17,134 nt of DNA from an uncultured Porphyromonadaceae bacterium. GTDB lineage: Bacteria > Bacteroidota > Bacteroidia > Bacteroidales > Muribaculaceae. The notes under the pieces are model-generated. The model was not told the origin of the DNA and searched no databases. It was given only the letters and a program-made list of their open reading frames with translations. The stretch is taken from positions 1-17,134 of the forward strand of contig CAJJOX010000024.1 in assembly GCA_905193485.1 (NCBI GenBank). Reading direction: 5' to 3'. Shown piece by piece: positions 13,798 to 17,134 of the stretch (positions are counted from its first letter, which is position 1; each line of letters begins with the position of its first letter). The translations under genes were made by a program, and so were the position numbers.

Positions 13798-15186
13798 ATG
13801 TCACAACCACAACCGAAAACATCTCCGATGGAATTGGGCGAACGCTCCATTCCGCGTTTGTTGGCGCAATATTCCGTACCGGCGATTATTGCAAGCGTCG
13901 CCACGTCGCTATATAACATCATCGACAGCATTTTCATAGGCCGTGGAGTCGGAGCGATGGCCATTGCAGGACTTGCCATTACATTTCCGCTCATGAACCT
14001 TGTTGTAGCCTTTTGTACACTAATAGCTGTGGGAGGCGCTACAATATCTTCGATATTTCTGGGTCAGAAAAACATCTCCCGAGCCACCGATGTCGTCAAT
14101 AATGTGATGACGCTATGCATCATCCACTCAGTGATATTCGGCGGTATGACATTGATTTTCCTCGATCAGATATTGCTTTTTTTCGGGGCCACACCCGAAA
14201 CTCTGCCTTATGCCAGAGAGTTTATGCAAGTGATCCTGTACGCCACTCCGATCACCTATGTGTTCATCGGACTGAACAATATCATGCGAGCGACAGGATA
14301 TCCACGAAAAGCGATGGTTTCGGCGTTATTGTCGGTTGGGGTGAATGTCATCCTTGCCCCTATATTCATTTTCATGCTCGACTGGGGCATTAAAGGCGCG
14401 GCTATCGCCACAGTTTTCGGACAGACCACGGCCTGCATCTGGGTTATGGCTCATTTCCTTTCACGCGACAGCTTCATACATTTCAAGCGCGACAACAGAT
14501 GGCTTTCCGGCGCAATTGTCAAGCGTATTTATTCCATCGGTCTTTCACCTTTTTTGATGAACATATGCGCATGCATAGTCGTGATTTTCATCAATAAATC
14601 ACTACTTGATTACGGAGCTTCGGAAGGGAATCTCGCGGTTGGCGCTTTCGGCATACTCAACCGCACCACGATGTTTTTCGTAATGATAGTGTTTGGCGTC
14701 ACGCAAGGTATGCAGCCGATCCTTGGCTTCAACTATGGCGCCGGCAAATGGCACCGTGTGCATCGCACACTTATGATCGGGATATGGCTCGGAGTGGCGA
14801 TCACGAGCATAGGATGGATTGCGACAGAATTTTTTCCACAGACAATCAGCGGCCTGTTCACTGTCGACGACCGCCTGATCGAGATCGCCGACCACGGGTT
14901 TAGAATATTCTTCATTTTCTATCCGCTTGTCGGATGTCAGATAGTTATCCAAAATTTTTTCCAGTCGGTAGGCAAACCTAAAATATCCATCTTCCTTTCG
15001 CTCACCCGCCAGCTCATCTTCCTCATTCCTTTCCTCATCATCCTGCCGCGTCATTATGGCATTGACGGGGTGTGGGGAAGTATGGCGGCATCGGATTGTA
15101 TAGCATTTTTCTTTGCCGTGGTCACTCTCATCATTGTCAACCGACGTCAGTCACGTTTAAATCCCACGCATAATATTCCGCAATGA
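13798..15186 (+). CDS. MATE-family multidrug/metabolite exporter
   Basis: The 462-residue inner-membrane protein has about twelve hydrophobic helices, the number and length typical of MATE antiporters, which export cationic drugs or metabolites in exchange for Na+ or H+. Family signatures are YNIIDSIFIGRGVGAMAIAG (39-58), the GGATISSIFLGQ segment (79-90) and, in the second half, TQGMQPILGFNYGAGK, which mirrors the first half. It looks like the MepA/DinF side of the family, though I cannot settle the subgroup. The ATG at 13798 adds ten residues before MELGERSIPRLL, where many relatives begin, so the start could be 30 bases later. Its stop overlaps the start of the next gene (ATGA), so export and the oxidoreductase may work on the same compound. 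The substrate is unknown. Confidence 0.92.
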   Translation: MSQPQPKTSPMELGERSIPRLLAQYSVPAIIASVATSLYNIIDSIFIGRGVGAMAIAGLAITFPLMNLVVAFCTLIAVGGATISSIFLGQKNISRATDVVNNVMTLCIIHSVIFGGMTLIFLDQILLFFGATPETLPYAREFMQVILYATPITYVFIGLNNIMRATGYPRKAMVSALLSVGVNVILAPIFIFMLDWGIKGAAIATVFGQTTACIWVMAHFLSRDSFIHFKRDNRWLSGAIVKRIYSIGLSPFLMNICACIVVIFINKSLLDYGASEGNLAVGAFGILNRTTMFFVMIVFGVTQGMQPILGFNYGAGKWHRVHRTLMIGIWLGVAITSIGWIATEFFPQTISGLFTVDDRLIEIADHGFRIFFIFYPLVGCQIVIQNFFQSVGKPKISIFLSLTRQLIFLIPFLIILPRHYGIDGVWGSMAASDCIAFFFAVVTLIIVNRRQSRLNPTHNIPQ

Positions 15187-16769
15187 CAACCGAACTCCAG
15201 CTACGCATTGATCCCGCTACGGCCTATATTCAGGAGAAACTGCTCCACACCGTAAGCACACGGCTCAATATTGATGCCAACCGCATCCATGACATCAAGA
15301 TACTCAAACGCTCCATTGATGCCAGACAACAACGCGTGATGGTGAATCTTACGGTCATGGTCTACATAGACGAAAACGCACCGGCTCATCCACTTTTTAC
15401 GCCGGTGGAATATCCTAAAGTAGCGGCTGATGCTCCTGTCGGCATTATTGTCGGAGCCGGACCTGCCGGACTTTTTGCGGCATTACGCCTCATCGAACTC
15501 GGAGTCAGACCGATTGTGCTTGAACGGGGAAAGGACGTCGACAGCAGACGGAAAGACATGGCCGACATCTCCCGTACCGGCACTATCGATCCGAATTCCA
15601 ACTATTGTTTTGGCGAAGGAGGCGCTGGCGCGTACTCCGACGGCAAGCTCTACACCCGGAGTAAGAAACGTGGATCTGTAGAGAAGATCCTACGGGTGTT
15701 TCATCAGCATGGAGCACAAGAAAACATTCTTATCGACGCGCATCCGCACATCGGCACCGACCGTCTGCCCAACGTGATAAAAGCCATGCGTCAGACAATC
15801 GAAAGCTGCGGCGGAGAAATCAGATTCAGTTCACGCGTCACCGACATAATCATTGACAACTCAGGATCCCGCATCATCGGTGTCAAAACCGGCGACGATA
15901 CATTTTTCAGCGATGCCGTCATTCTTGCCACTGGTCATTCAGCCCGCGATGTCTATGAAATGCTCATGAACGCAGGCGTAAAGCTCGAGGCCAAAGGCAT
16001 TGCCGTCGGCGTAAGGCTTGAACATCCACAGCACCTCATTGATTGCCTGCGTTATCACAGCCGCAACGGCCGAGGCAAATATCTGCCGGCAGCCGAATAT
16101 ACGATGCTGACACGCATTGACGGCCGGGCGGTATATTCATTCTGCATGTGCCCCGGTGGTGTTATCATTCCGGCAGCAAGCGCTCCGGGAGAAATGGTGG
16201 TCAACGGCATGTCGTCCTCGAGCCGGGGAAGCCGATGGGCCAATTCAGGGATGGTCGTGGAAGTTCTTCCGGAAGACATCCCGGGACATGATCCGTTGCG
16301 GATGATGCATTTCCAACAGCAGATAGAAAAGTCCTTTTTCAATGAATCGGGACAAAGCCAGAATGCACCGGCTCAACGCATGACCGACTTTGTAGCAGGA
16401 AGACCGAGCAGTACACTTCCATCAACATCTTATGCCGCCGGCATTCATCCTGCCCGTATAGACCGGCTTTTGCCGGAGGCTATTGCACGACGCCTACAGC
16501 AAGGATTTGAGGAATTCGGACGCAAACAACGTGGTTTCCTGACCTCTGAAGCAACCCTTATCGGCGACGAAACCCGCACGTCGGCACCGGTGCGGGTTCC
16601 TCGCAATCCGGAATCACTGATTCAGGAAACGATTGACGGACTCTTTCCCTGTGGCGAAGGAGCCGGTTATGCAGGAGGCATCGTATCAGCGGCGATTGAC
16701 GGAGAGCGTTGCGCCGAGGCTGCTGCCGAACGGCTACAACGAAAACAGCCATCCATCGAACCACAATAA
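15183..16769 (+). CDS. FAD-dependent oxidoreductase, COG2509 type
   Basis: The 528-residue soluble protein belongs to the uncharacterised FAD-dependent dehydrogenases of the COG2509 kind. Residues 1-80 form a small alpha/beta domain placed before the flavin domain, a mark of this group. VGIIVGAGPAGLFAA (86-100) is the dinucleotide-binding P-loop, and LERGKD (about 113-118) carries the acidic residue expected to bind the FAD ribose. FGEGGAGAYSDGKLYTR (about 143-159) is the family signature. ILATGHSARD (about 246-255) is the second dinucleotide motif, and FPCGEGAGYAGGIVSAA (about 487-503) closes the FAD site. The reaction is not known. The start overlaps the MATE stop by four bases. The gene faces the minus-strand NADH dehydrogenase gene, with 11 bases between stops and no visible terminator. 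Confidence 0.88.
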   Translation: MTTELQLRIDPATAYIQEKLLHTVSTRLNIDANRIHDIKILKRSIDARQQRVMVNLTVMVYIDENAPAHPLFTPVEYPKVAADAPVGIIVGAGPAGLFAALRLIELGVRPIVLERGKDVDSRRKDMADISRTGTIDPNSNYCFGEGGAGAYSDGKLYTRSKKRGSVEKILRVFHQHGAQENILIDAHPHIGTDRLPNVIKAMRQTIESCGGEIRFSSRVTDIIIDNSGSRIIGVKTGDDTFFSDAVILATGHSARDVYEMLMNAGVKLEAKGIAVGVRLEHPQHLIDCLRYHSRNGRGKYLPAAEYTMLTRIDGRAVYSFCMCPGGVIIPAASAPGEMVVNGMSSSSRGSRWANSGMVVEVLPEDIPGHDPLRMMHFQQQIEKSFFNESGQSQNAPAQRMTDFVAGRPSSTLPSTSYAAGIHPARIDRLLPEAIARRLQQGFEEFGRKQRGFLTSEATLIGDETRTSAPVRVPRNPESLIQETIDGLFPCGEGAGYAGGIVSAAIDGERCAEAAAERLQRKQPSIEPQ

Positions 16770-16780
16770 ATCATTCGGCT

Positions 16781-17134
16781 CTATTCCTTTCGATTCTTAA
16801 GGGGAAAACGAGAAGGATTCAGTAGCAATCGCAGCGATGTGCTGTAGCTGAAATAATTCCATGTCCAGTCAATGAGCACACTGATTTTGTTGCGCATACC
16901 GAGTATAGATATCAAATGTACAAACATCCATACCAGCCAAGCGACAAAACCACTTAAATGCATATGACGGATATCGGCGACTGCACGATTGCGGCCGATT
17001 GTCGCCATGGTTCCTTTATCATGATAGGAAAATTCAATAAATGCGCTGCCGGAATTAAGGTTATGTGCCAACAAGCGTCCTTGTTGAATGGCCACCTGTG
17101 CAAGTTGCGGATGACCGTCGGGATAACCGGGTGC
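16781..17134 (-). CDS. ndh: Type II NADH dehydrogenase, C-terminal part only
   Basis: The frame is open to the right edge and continues beyond it; 117 residues and a TAG stop (16781-16783) are visible. The visible start APGYPDGHPQLAQVAIQQG is the segment of NDH-2 that closes the FAD site. YHDKGTMATIGRNRAVADI follows, then the membrane-associated helix FVAWLVWMFVHLISILGMRN and a short WTWNYFSYSTSLRLL tail, all typical of single-subunit, non-proton-pumping NADH:quinone oxidoreductases at the inner membrane. The catalytic NADH and FAD P-loops lie outside the window, so their integrity cannot be judged. A GTG at 17095 is inside the gene and is not the real start. Confidence 0.88.
   Translation of the reverse strand, partial: APGYPDGHPQLAQVAIQQGRLLAHNLNSGSAFIEFSYHDKGTMATIGRNRAVADIRHMHLSGFVAWLVWMFVHLISILGMRNKISVLIDWTWNYFSYSTSLRLLLNPSRFPLKNRKE

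Overview
The window looks like core chromosome of a Bacteroidales bacterium, most likely a gut Muribaculaceae-type species. The family guess rests on the overall look of the proteins, not on a search. Supporting signs are a Bacteroidetes-type GyrA, a Porin_10 outer-membrane protein, signal peptides of the MKK...AQ kind, start codons without clear Shine-Dalgarno sequences, and several matches to the Bacteroidetes -7 promoter element TAnnTTTG. I saw no rRNA, tRNA, CRISPR array, insertion sequence, phage gene or attachment site.

Left part (1-5693, all minus strand). Reading leftwards from the gyrA promoter, gyrA is followed by a secreted TPR protein and a rho-independent terminator. Then comes a 59-residue two-helix membrane protein. 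Next is a DUF1599 (Nmad1-type) protein made of two tandem copies of the domain. Its stop overlaps the start of a DoxX/MauE-like membrane protein that runs off the left edge.

Middle part (5694-10764, plus strand). A 250-bp divergent intergenic region separates gyrA from a ClpC-type AAA+ unfoldase. It holds two -7-like boxes for gyrA, three spaced TTTTTCG repeats, and a textbook sigma-54 (-24/-12) promoter match just upstream of clpC. Two hairpins follow clpC. htpG (Hsp90) comes next and ends at a long hairpin shared with the convergent genes beyond. clpC and htpG together make a protein-quality-control block, but the terminator between them suggests separate transcripts.

Right part (10765-17134). 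A minus-strand pair encodes an outer-membrane porin of the Porin_10 family and, overlapping it by one base, a membrane-anchored family-3 solute-binding protein with no ABC transporter genes beside it. Divergent from these is a plus-strand pair: a MATE exporter and, overlapping by four bases (ATGA), a COG2509-type FAD-dependent oxidoreductase. The window closes with the 3' part of a type II NADH dehydrogenase gene on the minus strand, converging on the oxidoreductase with only 11 bases between stop codons.

I did not find a clear new multi-gene system. The best leads are the predicted sigma-54 control of clpC with its upstream repeats, the porin/orphan binding-protein pair and the MATE/FAD-oxidoreductase pair.
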